64,000 nt of DNA from Vibrio sp. Y2-5 (GTDB taxonomy: Bacteria > Pseudomonadota > Gammaproteobacteria > Enterobacterales > Vibrionaceae), in assembly GCF_014596725.1 (NCBI RefSeq), contig NZ_JACVEG010000001.1, positions 310,001 through 374,000 of the forward strand. The letters are read 5' to 3'. The number at the start of each line of letters is the position of its first letter. Position 1 is the stretch's first letter. A model generated the notes under the pieces. The model made no database searches. It was given only the letters and a program-made list of their open reading frames with translations, and was not told where the DNA came from. A program made the translations under genes and the position numbers. Shown here in pieces: positions 37,665-47,614 of this stretch.

Positions 37665-38986
37665 TGCTTCAACTGGCTGATAGACTCTCACAATATAAAG
37701 TCCATGGACTCAAAAGCAGACCAATAGCCTCTGGCAAGTTGGTGAGAGTGGTTGGTTTAACATTAGAAGCCACTGGTTGTCGTGCGCCGATTGGCAGTCT
37801 GTGCTGTGTTGAAACCATGTCTGGCTCGATGGAAGCTGAGGTTGTCGGTTTCTCTGGTGATCGTCTATTTTTAATGCCCAGTGAGCAGATCACAGGCGTG
37901 CTTCCGGGGGCGAAGGTTACTCCTCTAACCGTCGAAGCAGGTTTGCCTGTTGGTATGGAATTACTCGGTCGAGTAATTGATGGTGTAGGAACACCTCTTG
38001 ATGGCCTTGGTCCGATTTATACCGACCAAAAGGCATCATTTAACGCTGACCCAATCAACCCTTTAGCACGTAAGCCAATCAGTGAACCGCTAGATGTTGG
38101 TATTAAAGCCATCAATGGTCTATTGACGGTCGGTAAAGGCCAGCGTATCGGTTTGTTTGCCGGTTCAGGTGTCGGTAAATCGGTGACCTTGGGCATGATG
38201 ACTCGAGGTACAACGGCACAAGTCGTTGTGGTGGGGCTCATTGGTGAACGTGGTCGCGAAGTTAAAGAATTTATTGAAGAAATTTTAGGTGTGGATGGCA
38301 GACAACGTTCTGTCGTTGTGGCTGCACCTGCGGATTCATCACCATTAATGCGTTTAAAAGGGTGTCAAACTGCGCTGACTATCGCGGAATATTTCCGTGA
38401 CCAAGGTTTAGACGTACTACTACTCATGGATTCGCTAACCCGTTTTGCGCAAGCTCAGCGTGAAATAGCATTGTCAGTCGGTGAACCTCCTGCAACCAAA
38501 GGTTATCCACCTTCGGTGTTTGCTAAATTGCCTGCGCTGGTTGAACGAGCGGGTAACGGCGGTCCTCATCAAGGCTCCATTACTGCATTCTTTACGGTGT
38601 TAACCGAAGGGGATGATTTACAAGACCCAATCGCTGATGCTTCTCGCGCGATACTTGATGGTCACATTGTTCTGTCTCGTGAAATGGCCGATGCGGGTCA
38701 TTACCCAGCTATTGATGTTGAGAAATCGGTCAGCCGTGTTATGCCGCAAATAACCACTGACGAGCATGTATTGATGTCAAAAGCCGTGCGTCAGATATTG
38801 TCTACCTGTCGTAAAAACCAAGATCTTGTTTCAATAGGGGCTTACAAACCGGGTACGGATCCTGCGATAGACAGCGCCTTTACTCTTAAACCAAAACTGG
38901 ATGGTTTCTTACAGCAAACCATGAAAGAGTCGGTACCTTACGATATGTGTATCAGCATGCTTAAGAATGTACTCAATGTGGGGTAA
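37664..38986 (+). CDS. fliI: FliI, flagellar export ATPase
   Basis: FliI hydrolyses ATP to help load export substrates. The 440-residue protein resembles the F1-ATPase beta subunit: Walker [13 protein letters not shown] at about residues 163-174, [12 protein letters not shown], Walker [20 protein letters not shown] and the [15 protein letters not shown] loop. It acts with FliH and FliJ under the export gate. It is joined to fliH by a 1-base overlap; fliJ starts 7 bases after the stop. Confidence 0.96.
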   Translation: MLQLADRLSQYKVHGLKSRPIASGKLVRVVGLTLEATGCRAPIGSLCCVETMSGSMEAEVVGFSGDRLFLMPSEQITGVLPGAKVTPLTVEAGLPVGMELLGRVIDGVGTPLDGLGPIYTDQKASFNADPINPLARKPISEPLDVGIKAINGLLTVGKGQRIGLFAGSGVGKSVTLGMMTRGTTAQVVVVGLIGERGREVKEFIEEILGVDGRQRSVVVAAPADSSPLMRLKGCQTALTIAEYFRDQGLDVLLLMDSLTRFAQAQREIALSVGEPPATKGYPPSVFAKLPALVERAGNGGPHQGSITAFFTVLTEGDDLQDPIADASRAILDGHIVLSREMADAGHYPAIDVEKSVSRVMPQITTDEHVLMSKAVRQILSTCRKNQDLVSIGAYKPGTDPAIDSAFTLKPKLDGFLQQTMKESVPYDMCISMLKNVLNVG

Positions 38987-38993
38987 TGGCTGA

Positions 38994-39440
38994 ATGGATA
39001 ATGCTCTCGAATTTTTGCTTGAACAGGCGAAAAGTAAAGAAGATAAAGCAGTGATGGCTTTGGGCAAGGCTCGCAGCGAACTGGAAGACTATTATCATCA
39101 GCTTAAACAGATTGAGCAGTATCGCTTGGACTATTGCCAACAGCTTGTGTCACGTGGTCAAGCAGGATTAACCGCCAGTCAGTATGGACACTTAAATCGT
39201 TTCTTAACACAACTTGATGAAACCTTATCGAAGCAGCGACAAGCGGAACAGCACTTCAAAACACAAGTAGAGAACTGCGAGTCTTATTGGTTGGATGTCC
39301 GTAAACAGCGCCGTTCTTATGAATGGTTAATTGAGAAAAAACAGGCGGAACGTCAGCGTTTAGAAGAGAAACGAGATCAGAAGATGATGGATGAGTTTTC
39401 CACACTGAACTTTAACCGTCGACGCACAAATTCTTTGTAG
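38994..39440 (+). CDS. fliJ: FliJ, export chaperone escort
   Basis: FliJ is the stalk-like partner of FliI and FlhA. The 148-residue protein is almost entirely coiled coil (KSKEDKAVMALGKARSELEDYYHQ), with a basic Arg/Lys end, as in the family. It follows fliI by 7 bases. About 156 bases separate its stop from the fliK start. Confidence 0.9.
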   Translation: MDNALEFLLEQAKSKEDKAVMALGKARSELEDYYHQLKQIEQYRLDYCQQLVSRGQAGLTASQYGHLNRFLTQLDETLSKQRQAEQHFKTQVENCESYWLDVRKQRRSYEWLIEKKQAERQRLEEKRDQKMMDEFSTLNFNRRRTNSL

Positions 39441-39596
39441 AACTCACTTTTCATTGTCCAGTGAAACTGTCAATTGGCTCGTTTTTTGCAGTTCTTTATA
39501 CAATTTTAACGCGAACAGATTAGCAACCCTTTGCTGACGGGAAATCCCCGTCTTAAGCGGCAAAGGTTTGCAGTGATTAATGCGAGTGAGCTGTGT

Positions 39597-41420
39597 ATGA
39601 ATGTCAATGTAACTCCTTCAGTAGAGACTTCGAAAGTCACCAATGTCGCTAAGCCTGCGTCTGCGCAGGATTTAGTGAGTGGTGATAGTGGAGAATCAAA
39701 AGGCTTTTTGGAAAGACTGGCTTCACTGCTGCTTGGTAAAAGTGATGCTCCTGCCTCTAGCGATAGCGCTTCCGATGCGAAGGATATCAAATCTGTAGAA
39801 GGCTCAGAAATGAAAGCAACCAGCACTGATGAGCTTCTTAGCCAAGGTGATGATGTTGATAAAATCGCTGTTAAAGCTGAAAGTGACGCTGACGTTTCCG
39901 TTGAGCCCAAGTTAGTGTCAGATGACGAGAGTGCTGAGGTTCCAGAAAACCTCAAGCGTTTCATTGCGTCTGAAGAGCCTGAACACGCTGAAATAAAAGC
40001 GAAAACGGCCAAGGCGATGGATGAGGGTGATAAGATCTTAGGCCGTTTGCAAGAAGCAAATCAAACTCTGGTTAAAAAGGATGGCAAGGCTTTGCCACAT
40101 GAAAAAGAGACCGATCTTTCTGAGCAAATTGCACAATCTGAAAAAATGCAAAGTGGTGCTGATTCAGAACTCGATCCAGAGCTGGTCGCTCAGTTGAATT
40201 CGACCCAATCTCAAACATTGCAACAAGATCCACCTCTGAAGTATTCAGAGACTGATGTCGATGTACTGGCAACACCAGAAACAAACGCTAAAGATATCAA
40301 AGTGCTGAGTGACAGTGAACAAGCCGCCATTTTGGCTAACCAGTCTAAGCTCACTGAAGCGAATGTGCCAAATCAAGAAGCTTTGGCGGCTCAAGGTGTT
40401 AACGTTTCAAAAAGCGCCGCAGTTTCACAACAAGTTATGGACTCTCAAGATACCTCAGATTCACAAGATATGTTGGTTTCAAAAGAAGCGTTAGCACCTG
40501 CAGCGATTCCTTGGGGTAATATCAATACTGAAGCGGCAAATGTAGCGGCCGAGGTGAGCAGTCTCAGTGATGGCAAAGTCGCGGTTAAATCAGCAGCACA
40601 TGCAGCGGTCTCACAGCCTTTGCTTCAAGGCGCACAAAACCCACAGGGAATGTTAAGCCAAGCAGACAAGGCGATGATGGCGCAATCTCAAATGCCTGTC
40701 CATGCTGAAGCTCAGGCACAGATGCAACAAGTTACGAACGTTCAGGCTAACCCAATGTTAGCTGGAGCGATGACAAATCAGATTGACCCGACAGTAAATC
40801 AAGCTGCTCTTAAAGCTGGTTTAGGCGCTAAAGCGTTAAATGCGTTGATGGAAGGTAATAAACACAGCGAAGGTGCCGATTCACATTTGGCACAGCAACT
40901 TTCAGCGGCAGCGGGCCAGCAGGGATTAAACAGTCCTCAAAGTTTACGTAGTGAGCCTCTACAAGTGGCTCAACAAAACATACCTTTGCAGTTATCCAGA
41001 GGTGATATGGCGGCTGAGCAGATGGCAGAACGTGTACAAGTGATGCTATCTAAGAACTTGAAGAATATTGATATTCGCCTTGACCCACCCGAGCTTGGCC
41101 GTATGCATATTCGTATGAATATGAATGGCGACGGTGCAACGGTACATTTTACTGTGGCTAACCAACAAGCTCGTGATGCTCTTGAACAATCCATGCCAAG
41201 ACTGCGTGAAATGTTGAATAACCAAGGTGTTCAGTTAGGAGATACATCTGTTCAGCAACAAAGTTCTGGTCAGCAGCAGCGCTATGCGGCAAGTGGAGAT
41301 GGTTCCGGTGGTCAATCTGCGAGCGGTGATAACCGACAAAGTGAAGAAAACCTTGATACAAACGTCAAACTTGATTTGAATGTGGCTTCAAAGCGTGATG
41401 GAATCAGTTATTACGCTTAA
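39597..41420 (+). CDS. fliK: FliK, hook-length control protein
   Basis: FliK measures the hook and then switches FlhB to export filament proteins. The 607-residue protein has a long low-complexity N-terminal region (Ser/Glu/Ala/Gln-rich) that acts as the ruler. A conserved C-terminal Flg_hook domain at about 475-575 has LDPPELGRMHIRMNMNGDG and RDALEQSMPRLREMLNNQG. The ATG at 39597 (MNVNVTPSVET) follows GAGTGAG; a TTG at 39531 gives a poor extension. fliL follows after 32 bases. Confidence 0.93.
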   Translation: MNVNVTPSVETSKVTNVAKPASAQDLVSGDSGESKGFLERLASLLLGKSDAPASSDSASDAKDIKSVEGSEMKATSTDELLSQGDDVDKIAVKAESDADVSVEPKLVSDDESAEVPENLKRFIASEEPEHAEIKAKTAKAMDEGDKILGRLQEANQTLVKKDGKALPHEKETDLSEQIAQSEKMQSGADSELDPELVAQLNSTQSQTLQQDPPLKYSETDVDVLATPETNAKDIKVLSDSEQAAILANQSKLTEANVPNQEALAAQGVNVSKSAAVSQQVMDSQDTSDSQDMLVSKEALAPAAIPWGNINTEAANVAAEVSSLSDGKVAVKSAAHAAVSQPLLQGAQNPQGMLSQADKAMMAQSQMPVHAEAQAQMQQVTNVQANPMLAGAMTNQIDPTVNQAALKAGLGAKALNALMEGNKHSEGADSHLAQQLSAAAGQQGLNSPQSLRSEPLQVAQQNIPLQLSRGDMAAEQMAERVQVMLSKNLKNIDIRLDPPELGRMHIRMNMNGDGATVHFTVANQQARDALEQSMPRLREMLNNQGVQLGDTSVQQQSSGQQQRYAASGDGSGGQSASGDNRQSEENLDTNVKLDLNVASKRDGISYYA

Positions 41421-41452
41421 ACTAAGTAAAAAATAACAACATAGAGAACATT

Positions 41453-41947
41453 ATGGCTGTTGAAGAACTCCCAGCAGAAGCTCCGAAAGGTAAAAAGAAA
41501 CTACTGATCATCATTATTGCTGTCGTTGTGTTGTTAGTTGGCGGTGTCGCAGCCTTTTTCCTCATGGGCTCCGACGATTCAAGTCAAGATAGTGAAATGA
41601 GCACTAGCCAAGCTTCTACTCAGGTAGAGCCGGTTTCTTATGTAAACATTGCTCAGCCGTTTGTGTTTAATGTGACCAGTGATACTCGCAATCGCGTAGT
41701 TCAAATTAAAGTACAGCTAATGGTTAGAGGCAGCGAGAACGACAACCTTGCTCGTTATCACTCTCCTCTGATTGAAAGTACATTGCTTGCAACGTTTGCC
41801 TCTGCAACGGTTGAGCAATTGCGAGAAGTGACAGGCCGTATTGAGCTACGTGATAAAGCGACCGATGACATTAAAGCCGTAATGACGAAAGTGGTTGGTA
41901 AACCTGTCATTGAACGTGTGTTGTTTACTGATTTTGTAATGCAGTAG
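41453..41947 (+). CDS. fliL: FliL, stator-associated membrane protein
   Basis: FliL is a single-pass inner-membrane protein that surrounds the stator and helps polar motors rotate. The 164-residue protein has a membrane helix at about 17-38, a Ser/Thr/Gln-rich periplasmic linker, then a stomatin-like domain (VSYVNIAQPFVFNVTSDT) ending FTDFVMQ as is typical. It is between fliK and fliM in the operon. In V. alginolyticus FliL forms a ring around the stator (recalled). Confidence 0.95.
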   Translation: MAVEELPAEAPKGKKKLLIIIIAVVVLLVGGVAAFFLMGSDDSSQDSEMSTSQASTQVEPVSYVNIAQPFVFNVTSDTRNRVVQIKVQLMVRGSENDNLARYHSPLIESTLLATFASATVEQLREVTGRIELRDKATDDIKAVMTKVVGKPVIERVLFTDFVMQ

Positions 41948-41954
41948 GTGAAGA

Positions 41955-43016
41955 GTGACCGATCTATTAAGCCAAGACGAAATTGATGCGCTACTCCACG
42001 GGGTAGATACCGTTGACGAAGTAGAAGAAAACCTCGACACTGCGGATGAAAGTGCCATCTCGTTCGACTTCTCGTCACAAGATCGTATTGTTCGTGGTCG
42101 AATGCCAACGCTCGAACTTATCAACGAGCGTTTTGCCCGTCATATGCGGATCAGTTTGTTTAACATGTTGCGTAAAACCGCCGAAGTATCGATCAACGGC
42201 GTGCAAATGATGAAGTTCGGCGAATATCAAAACACCCTTTATGTTCCTACCAGTTTGAACATGGTTCGTTTCCGTCCGCTTAAAGGGACGGCACTTGTAA
42301 CCATGGAAGCTCGTCTTGTTTTTATCTTGGTAGAAAACTTCTTTGGTGGTGATGGCCGATATCATGCGCGTATCGAAGGGCGTGAATTTACCCCAACCGA
42401 GCGTCGTGTTACTCAGCTACTGCTTAAAATTGTGTTTGGCGATTACAAAGAAGCTTGGTCTCCAGTGATGGGGGTTGAATTTGAATACTTGGATTCGGAA
42501 GTAAACCCAAGTATGGCGAACATTGTCAGCCCAACAGAAGTGATTGTTGTGAGCTCATTCCATATTGAAGTGGATGGCGGCGGCGGTGATTTCCACGTTG
42601 TTATGCCTTATTCGATGGTTGAGCCTATCCGAGAGCTTCTTGATGCGGGTGTTCAGTCAGACAAGATGGAAACAGACGTTCGTTGGAGCTCGGCGCTTCG
42701 CGAAGAGATCATGGACGTGCCTGTTAACTTCCGAGTGAATTTATTAGAACAAGATATTGCGTTACGTGATCTTATGGAGCTTCAGGCGGGGGATATCATT
42801 CCAATTAAGATGCCTGAACATGCCGTTATGTTTGTTGAGGAATTGCCAACCTATCGCGTCAAAATGGGACGCTCTGGTGAAAAAATGGCAGTTCAGATTT
42901 CAGAAAAAATTAGACGTCCTGATGTGGTTAAAACTGACCTCGCATTTCTTGGCAAAGATATTATTGCCGAGTTAGATGACGAGGAAGATGAAGACGACGA
43001 AGAGTTGATTGATTAA
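41955..43016 (+). CDS. fliM: FliM, motor switch protein
   Basis: FliM receives phosphorylated CheY and changes rotation. The 353-residue protein begins TDLLSQDEIDALLHG, the CheY-binding peptide, followed by the CheC-like middle domain (RFARHMRISLFNMLRKTAEV) and a C-terminal SpoA domain. It ends in an acidic tail (DDEEDEDDEELID). The start is a GTG, with GGTGAAGA upstream. fliN follows after 17 bases. Confidence 0.95.
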   Translation: MTDLLSQDEIDALLHGVDTVDEVEENLDTADESAISFDFSSQDRIVRGRMPTLELINERFARHMRISLFNMLRKTAEVSINGVQMMKFGEYQNTLYVPTSLNMVRFRPLKGTALVTMEARLVFILVENFFGGDGRYHARIEGREFTPTERRVTQLLLKIVFGDYKEAWSPVMGVEFEYLDSEVNPSMANIVSPTEVIVVSSFHIEVDGGGGDFHVVMPYSMVEPIRELLDAGVQSDKMETDVRWSSALREEIMDVPVNFRVNLLEQDIALRDLMELQAGDIIPIKMPEHAVMFVEELPTYRVKMGRSGEKMAVQISEKIRRPDVVKTDLAFLGKDIIAELDDEEDEDDEELID

Positions 43017-43033
43017 TAGAATAGGTAGCCTAG

Positions 43034-43444
43034 ATGTCAAAGTCAGATGATCAAAAGCTTGCAGATGAGTGGGCAGCAGCCCTTGGCGAAGATCCAAGCG
43101 CGCCAGATATAGATGTTGATGAAATTTTAGCGGCACCTTTGGATGAGTTAAAAGACACCACTTCACCAATTACGGATGATGAGCGTCGTAAACTTGATAC
43201 CATCATGGATATTCCCGTGACCATTTCAATGGAAGTTGGGCGCTCTAAAATCAGTATCCGTAACTTGCTGCAACTTAACCAAGGTTCCGTTGTGGAGCTT
43301 GATCGTATTGCTGGTGAGTCTCTGGATGTGATGGTTAACGGCACGCTGATTGCTCACGGCGAAGTGGTTGTGGTCAACGATAAGTTCGGTATCCGTTTAA
43401 CGGACGTAATTAGTCAAACAGAACGTATTAAGAAATTGAGATAA
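43034..43444 (+). CDS. fliN: FliN, motor switch protein
   Basis: FliN is the main mass of the C ring and docks FliH. The 136-residue protein has a C-terminal SpoA domain: IPVTISMEVGRSKISIRNLLQLNQGSVVELDR in short blocks, then GTLIAHGEVVVVNDKFGIRLTDV. An acidic N-terminal extension of about 45 residues precedes it. It lies between fliM and fliO, with a 4-base gap to the latter. Confidence 0.96.
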   Translation: MSKSDDQKLADEWAAALGEDPSAPDIDVDEILAAPLDELKDTTSPITDDERRKLDTIMDIPVTISMEVGRSKISIRNLLQLNQGSVVELDRIAGESLDVMVNGTLIAHGEVVVVNDKFGIRLTDVISQTERIKKLR

Positions 43445-43448
43445 CATT

Positions 43449-43838
43449 ATGCGAAAATTCATAGTGTTATCTTTGATTACCAGCCCTGCGCTGGCAGCTC
43501 AAAGCGATCAGTTCGATATAGCGACTACATTAGGGTCGCTATTGTTCGTTATAGCCATCATCATTGGTATGGCCTGGTTACTCAAACGGATGCGAGTCCC
43601 TGCATTTGGTCAGCAAAAGGGCTTGAGCGTCGTTCGCCAGTTACCTATTGGCACCAAAGAGCGTTTGATGATAGTACAAGCGGGAGAGGAGCAATTTCTG
43701 ATTGGTGTGACATCTCAGTCAGTTCAGTTGATCTCTAAATTGGAAACTCCATTGACTCAGGAGGAGCTAGAGTCGGTACCATTTTCTAACACTTTGACTC
43801 AGCTACTAAAAAAGAATGATAAAAACACACCTGTTTGA
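43449..43838 (+). CDS. fliO: FliO, export gate assembly protein
   Basis: FliO helps build the FliP ring of the export gate. The 129-residue protein has a short N-terminal hydrophobic start ([15 protein letters not shown]) that looks like a signal peptide, a membrane helix at about 26-46, then a cytoplasmic domain with [32 protein letters not shown]. Its end overlaps fliP by 23 bases. This overlap suggests coupled translation. Confidence 0.92.
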   Translation: MRKFIVLSLITSPALAAQSDQFDIATTLGSLLFVIAIIIGMAWLLKRMRVPAFGQQKGLSVVRQLPIGTKERLMIVQAGEEQFLIGVTSQSVQLISKLETPLTQEELESVPFSNTLTQLLKKNDKNTPV

Positions 43839-44715
43839 TGTGTTGCGCAATCTATGGGCTCGCTTAGCGCTTATTGTCTGGGTGAGCGCTTTGGTATTTA
43901 CGCCGTTAGCTTACGCGCAACAAGAGCTGGAAACACCTATCCCTACAACGGCTGCAGGTGCGCAGGATGTCACTGTGACTGCAATGCAAAAAGACCAAGG
44001 TGCTTCACGTACTATCGCTATGGGCAGTAGCAGTGGTGGTGCGGGAATTCCCGCTTTTACCATGACCACCAATCCGGATGGCAGCGAAGATTACTCGATA
44101 AACTTACAAATTTTAGCCTTAATGACCATGCTGGGCTTTTTGCCTGCCATGGTCATTTTGATGACTTCATTTACCCGAATCGTGGTGGTGATGTCGATAC
44201 TTCGACAGGCGATGGGTTTGCAGCAAACACCATCAAACCAAGTCATCATTGGTATCGCCATCTTTTTGACCTTCTTCATCATGTCACCGGTGATAAACAA
44301 GATTAATGAAGAGGCGGTGCAGCCATATCTGAATGAACAGATGACCGCTAAACAAGCGTTTGATACCGCCCAAATCCCAATGAAGGATTTCATGCTCAAG
44401 CAGACTCGCGTGAAAGACTTGGAAACCTTCGTCAACATATCTGGCTCTGATGTGCAAAATCCAGAAGATGTCTCTATGGCGGTATTGATTCCAGCGTTTA
44501 TCACATCTGAGCTGAAAACCGCTTTCCAGATTGGCTTTATGCTGTTTTTGCCATTTTTGATTATTGATTTGGTGGTGGCTTCGATATTAATGGCAATGGG
44601 TATGATGATGCTGTCTCCGATGATCGTTTCATTGCCATTTAAACTTATGTTGTTTGTGTTAGTTGATGGATGGAACTTGATTCTCTCCACGCTCGCCGGC
44701 AGTTTTGCGTTATAG
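43816..44715 (+). CDS. fliP: FliP, export gate protein
   Basis: Five FliP subunits form the export pore with FliQ and FliR. The 299-residue protein has an N-terminal signal-like segment (about 13-36, ending AYAQQ), a Ser/Thr-rich linker, and four membrane helices: near 95-130, 145-165, 225-255 and 265-285. Key blocks are [19 protein letters not shown] and [14 protein letters not shown]. It overlaps fliO by 23 bases. fliQ follows after 12 bases. Confidence 0.95.
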   Translation: MIKTHLFDVLRNLWARLALIVWVSALVFTPLAYAQQELETPIPTTAAGAQDVTVTAMQKDQGASRTIAMGSSSGGAGIPAFTMTTNPDGSEDYSINLQILALMTMLGFLPAMVILMTSFTRIVVVMSILRQAMGLQQTPSNQVIIGIAIFLTFFIMSPVINKINEEAVQPYLNEQMTAKQAFDTAQIPMKDFMLKQTRVKDLETFVNISGSDVQNPEDVSMAVLIPAFITSELKTAFQIGFMLFLPFLIIDLVVASILMAMGMMMLSPMIVSLPFKLMLFVLVDGWNLILSTLAGSFAL

Positions 44716-44727
44716 CGAGGAGAGTGT

Positions 44728-44997
44728 ATGACTCCTGAGGTATTTGTTGAAATCTTTCGCGACGCGTTATGGATGGTGCTCATTATGGTGTGCGCTATCA
44801 TAGTCCCTAGTCTGCTGATTGGTTTGGTGGTGGCTATTTTTCAGGCCGCTACGTCAATCAACGAACAAACCTTAAGTTTTTTGCCGCGTTTGATCGTTAC
44901 ACTGCTGGCTTTGATGGCGTTTGCACACTGGATGGTGCAAATGCAGATGGATTTCTTCTATTCCATGATTGAGCGTTTGCCTCAAGTTCTCTACTAG
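44728..44997 (+). CDS. fliQ: FliQ, export gate protein
   Basis: FliQ has two membrane helices and wraps the FliP-FliR complex. The 89-residue protein has the family pattern MTPEVFVEIFRDALWMV, then LVVAIFQAATSINEQTLSFLPRL. The second helix is at about 53-72. It lies between fliP and fliR with short gaps on both sides. Confidence 0.96.
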   Translation: MTPEVFVEIFRDALWMVLIMVCAIIVPSLLIGLVVAIFQAATSINEQTLSFLPRLIVTLLALMAFAHWMVQMQMDFFYSMIERLPQVLY

Positions 44998-45005
44998 GAG
45001 CAAGC

Positions 45006-45788
45006 ATGGAGTACCCAGCCACCGTCGTCCTTGATTTTATCGCCAATTATTTTTGGCCATATACGCGCATCTCCGCGATGTTGATGGTAATGACGGTAAC
45101 GGGGGCCCGCTTTGTTTCTGCTCGAATCCGACTCTATTTCGGCTTAGCCTTAACCTTGGCAATCATGCCCGCCATTCCAGCGGTGCCGGAAAACATTCAA
45201 CTGCTTTCTCTTCAAGGGTTTATGATCACCTTGGAGCAGTTGGTTATCGGTGTATCGATGGGGATGGTGACGCAGTTTATTATTCAAACCTTCGTTATGC
45301 TCGGCCAGATACTTGGTATGCAGTCGAGCTTAGGTTTCGCTTCCATGGTGGACCCTGCTAACGGTCAGAACACGCCGTTGCTTGGCCAGCTATTCATGTT
45401 TTTAGCCACTATGTTTTTCCTTGCCAGTGATGGGCATTTAAAGATGATTCAACTGCTGGCATTTAGCTTTAAAAGCTTACCCATTGGAGGGGGAGGGCTG
45501 AACAACTTAGATTTCCAGCAGATGGCTTTATGGTTCGGAACTATATTTAAAGTGGCGTTGAGTATGTCGCTGTCGGGCATCATTGCGTTGCTGACAGTGA
45601 ACTTGTCATTTGGTGTTATGACTCGTGCTGCACCGCAGTTGAATATTTTCTCATTGGGTTTTGCATTTGCCTTGATGGTAGGCTTGCTGCTTTGTTGGTT
45701 TATCATCAGTGGTCTTTACACTCACTACGAACTCTATTGGTTGCAAGGCGAGCAACAAGTGTGCAGCCTCATCCGGTTAGATTGTTAG
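45006..45788 (+). CDS. fliR: FliR, export gate protein
   Basis: FliR completes the FliP5-FliQ4-FliR1 gate. The 260-residue protein has about six helices and the family block MQSSLGFASMVDPANGQNTPLLGQLF. The ATG follows AGGAGCAAGC. flhB follows after 15 bases. Confidence 0.95.
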   Translation: MEYPATVVLDFIANYFWPYTRISAMLMVMTVTGARFVSARIRLYFGLALTLAIMPAIPAVPENIQLLSLQGFMITLEQLVIGVSMGMVTQFIIQTFVMLGQILGMQSSLGFASMVDPANGQNTPLLGQLFMFLATMFFLASDGHLKMIQLLAFSFKSLPIGGGGLNNLDFQQMALWFGTIFKVALSMSLSGIIALLTVNLSFGVMTRAAPQLNIFSLGFAFALMVGLLLCWFIISGLYTHYELYWLQGEQQVCSLIRLDC

Positions 45789-45803
45789 CTTTAGGAGGCT
45801 GAG

Positions 45804-46934
45804 TTGGCAGAATCAGACGGTCAAGAAAGGACCGAAGACGCCACGCCCAGACGGTTGCAACAGGCCAAAGAAAAAGGTCAGGTTGCGCGGTCGAAGGAGC
45901 TGGCTTCTGTATCGGTATTAGTGGTTGGCGCAGTATCTCTGATGTGGTTCGGAGAAACGTTAGCTGGCGGACTTTTTGCTTCTATGCGACGTTTGTTCAG
46001 TTTGAGCCGAGAGGAAATTTTCGATCTCGGAAAGCTGTTTGATATCGCCTCATCGGCTCTCGTTAATCTTCTTCTTCCGCTTTTACTTGTGCTTATTACC
46101 CTGTTTATTGCTGCTTTGATTGGCGCTGCTGGTGTAGGCGGTGTGAACTTCTCTATGGAAGCGGCAATGCCGAAATTTTCGAAATTGAATCCACTCAGTG
46201 GCTTCAAGCGAATGTTTGGCTTACAAAGCTGGGTTGAGTTGATCAAGTCGATATTAAAGGTTTCTTTAGTCGCTGGAGTGGCGTTCACCTTAATCGACCG
46301 CTCAAAGCACGATCTGTTTCAGTTAAGCTTAGATGTGTTCCCGCAAAATATTTTCCATGCTTTGGATATCTTGCTTAACTTCGTGCTGTTGATTAGCTGT
46401 TCATTGTTGGTGGTTGTCGCAATTGATATTCCTTTCCAAATTTGGCAACACGCCAACCAGCTGAAAATGACTAAGCAAGAAGTGAAAGACGAGTACAAAG
46501 ATACGGAAGGTAAACCAGAGGTTAAGGGCCGTATCCGAATGCTGCAACGTGAAGCCGCCCAGCGCCGGATGATGGCAGAAGTGCCTCAGGCCGACGTTAT
46601 CATTACCAACCCGGATCACTTCTCTGTTGCGTTACGATACAAGCAAAATTCCGATAGAGCACCTGTGGTGGTCGCTAAAGGTGTTGACCATATGGCTATG
46701 AAAATTCGGGAAGTGGCGCGCGAGCATGACATCATGATTGTTCCGGCTCCGCCATTGGCGCGGGCCTTATACCATACCACTGAATTAGAACAGGAAATTC
46801 CAGACGGCTTGTTCGTGGCGGTGGCTCAGGTTCTGGCGTACATCTTCCAGCTTAAACAATATCGTCGTAAAGGTGGTCAGCGTCCGATACTTCAAGAAGA
46901 GAAGATGCCAATTCCGCCGGACATGCGTTACTGA
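45804..46934 (+). CDS. flhB: FlhB, export substrate-specificity switch
   Basis: FlhB sets which substrates are exported, and autocleaves in its cytoplasmic domain. The 376-residue protein has four membrane helices (about 30-50, 88-112, 140-165, 185-210), then a soluble domain with KMTKQEVKDEYKDTEG. The cleavage site is Asn269-Pro270, at the same number as in E. coli, but the motif reads NPDH instead of NPTH. The start is a TTG with a perfect AGGAGG five bases before. This is the last gene of the class III operon; flhA is not next to it, as in V. cholerae where it lies in another cluster. Confidence 0.95.
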   Translation: MAESDGQERTEDATPRRLQQAKEKGQVARSKELASVSVLVVGAVSLMWFGETLAGGLFASMRRLFSLSREEIFDLGKLFDIASSALVNLLLPLLLVLITLFIAALIGAAGVGGVNFSMEAAMPKFSKLNPLSGFKRMFGLQSWVELIKSILKVSLVAGVAFTLIDRSKHDLFQLSLDVFPQNIFHALDILLNFVLLISCSLLVVVAIDIPFQIWQHANQLKMTKQEVKDEYKDTEGKPEVKGRIRMLQREAAQRRMMAEVPQADVIITNPDHFSVALRYKQNSDRAPVVVAKGVDHMAMKIREVAREHDIMIVPAPPLARALYHTTELEQEIPDGLFVAVAQVLAYIFQLKQYRRKGGQRPILQEEKMPIPPDMRY

Positions 46935-46944
46935 TCCTAAAAGA

Positions 46945-46984
46945 CGTCATCTCAGATAAATGCTATGCATTGTCTGGGATGACG
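46945..46984. terminator. Hairpin between flhB and smrB
   Basis: CGTCATCTCAGATAA and TTGTCTGGGATGACG pair with two mismatches around a 10-base loop. There is no clear T run. It lies between convergent genes and probably ends both transcripts. Confidence 0.6.
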
Positions 46985-46996
46985 AAATAGTACGAT

Positions 46997-47551
46997 TTAT
47001 TTTTCTGGGATAGAAATCAAAACCAGCAGTGCGCCAGCGCCGCCAAACTCTAATGGCGCTTGATGAAATGCCATCACGTCAGGGTGCTGAGCTAACCACA
47101 GCGGCACTTTTTGCTTCAGAATATGCTTACCGATGCCGTGCTGCACACAAGCGGTGTGCACACTCTCTTTTACGCAGTAAGCGATCATTGCGCCAAGCTC
47201 ACGTTTGGCTTCCTGCTGAGTCATGCCGTGCATATCTAAGAACACGTCCGGCACGTAGACACCACGACGAAGTTTTTTCACTTCATATTTAGACACATCA
47301 TCACGAGCGTAGCGGGTTGGACCCTCTTCGCTGAGTAGAGGTACAAACTCGTCAGAGAAGTAAAAGTTACTGTCGCTGGCTTCACGTGAATCTTTGATGA
47401 TTTCTTTTTGTTTAGCATTTCTGTTTGGCTGCTGGACTATGGTATCCTGCGTTAACTTTTTTACGCCCTTTACTGCATCGCGAAACATTGCAAAATCATC
47501 GTCAGCGTCTAAATAATTATTGTCGTTGTAATCGGTGTCTTTTTTGCTCAT
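46997..47551 (-). CDS. smrB: SmrB, ribosome-rescue endonuclease
   Basis: SmrB cuts mRNA at collided ribosomes in E. coli. The 184-residue protein has the Smr domain at about 95-180: LDMHGMTQQEAKRELGAMI with the LDxH motif, then CVQHGIGKHILKQKV with the HGxG loop. The N-terminal part is charged and includes the helix that would contact the ribosome. It is divergent from prmB, as in E. coli (yfcN-prmB). Confidence 0.9.
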   Translation of the reverse strand: MSKKDTDYNDNNYLDADDDFAMFRDAVKGVKKLTQDTIVQQPNRNAKQKEIIKDSREASDSNFYFSDEFVPLLSEEGPTRYARDDVSKYEVKKLRRGVYVPDVFLDMHGMTQQEAKRELGAMIAYCVKESVHTACVQHGIGKHILKQKVPLWLAQHPDVMAFHQAPLEFGGAGALLVLISIPEK

Positions 47552-47614
47552 TAGAATTGGTTAATCAGTTACTAATCAATATTCGCAGTATTGTAGCGCT
47601 TTTCGGAGGCAATT

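Noticed and set aside
39506..40012. Minus-strand frame of 168 codons across the fliK start
   Set aside because: It is Ser-rich and antisense to the low-complexity part of fliK; this is a compositional artefact.
44091..44801. Long open frame (236 codons) on the minus strand across fliP
   Set aside because: It is antisense to fliP, whose sequence is clearly conserved; no ribosome-binding site or family resemblance was seen, and it reads as a shadow of codon bias.
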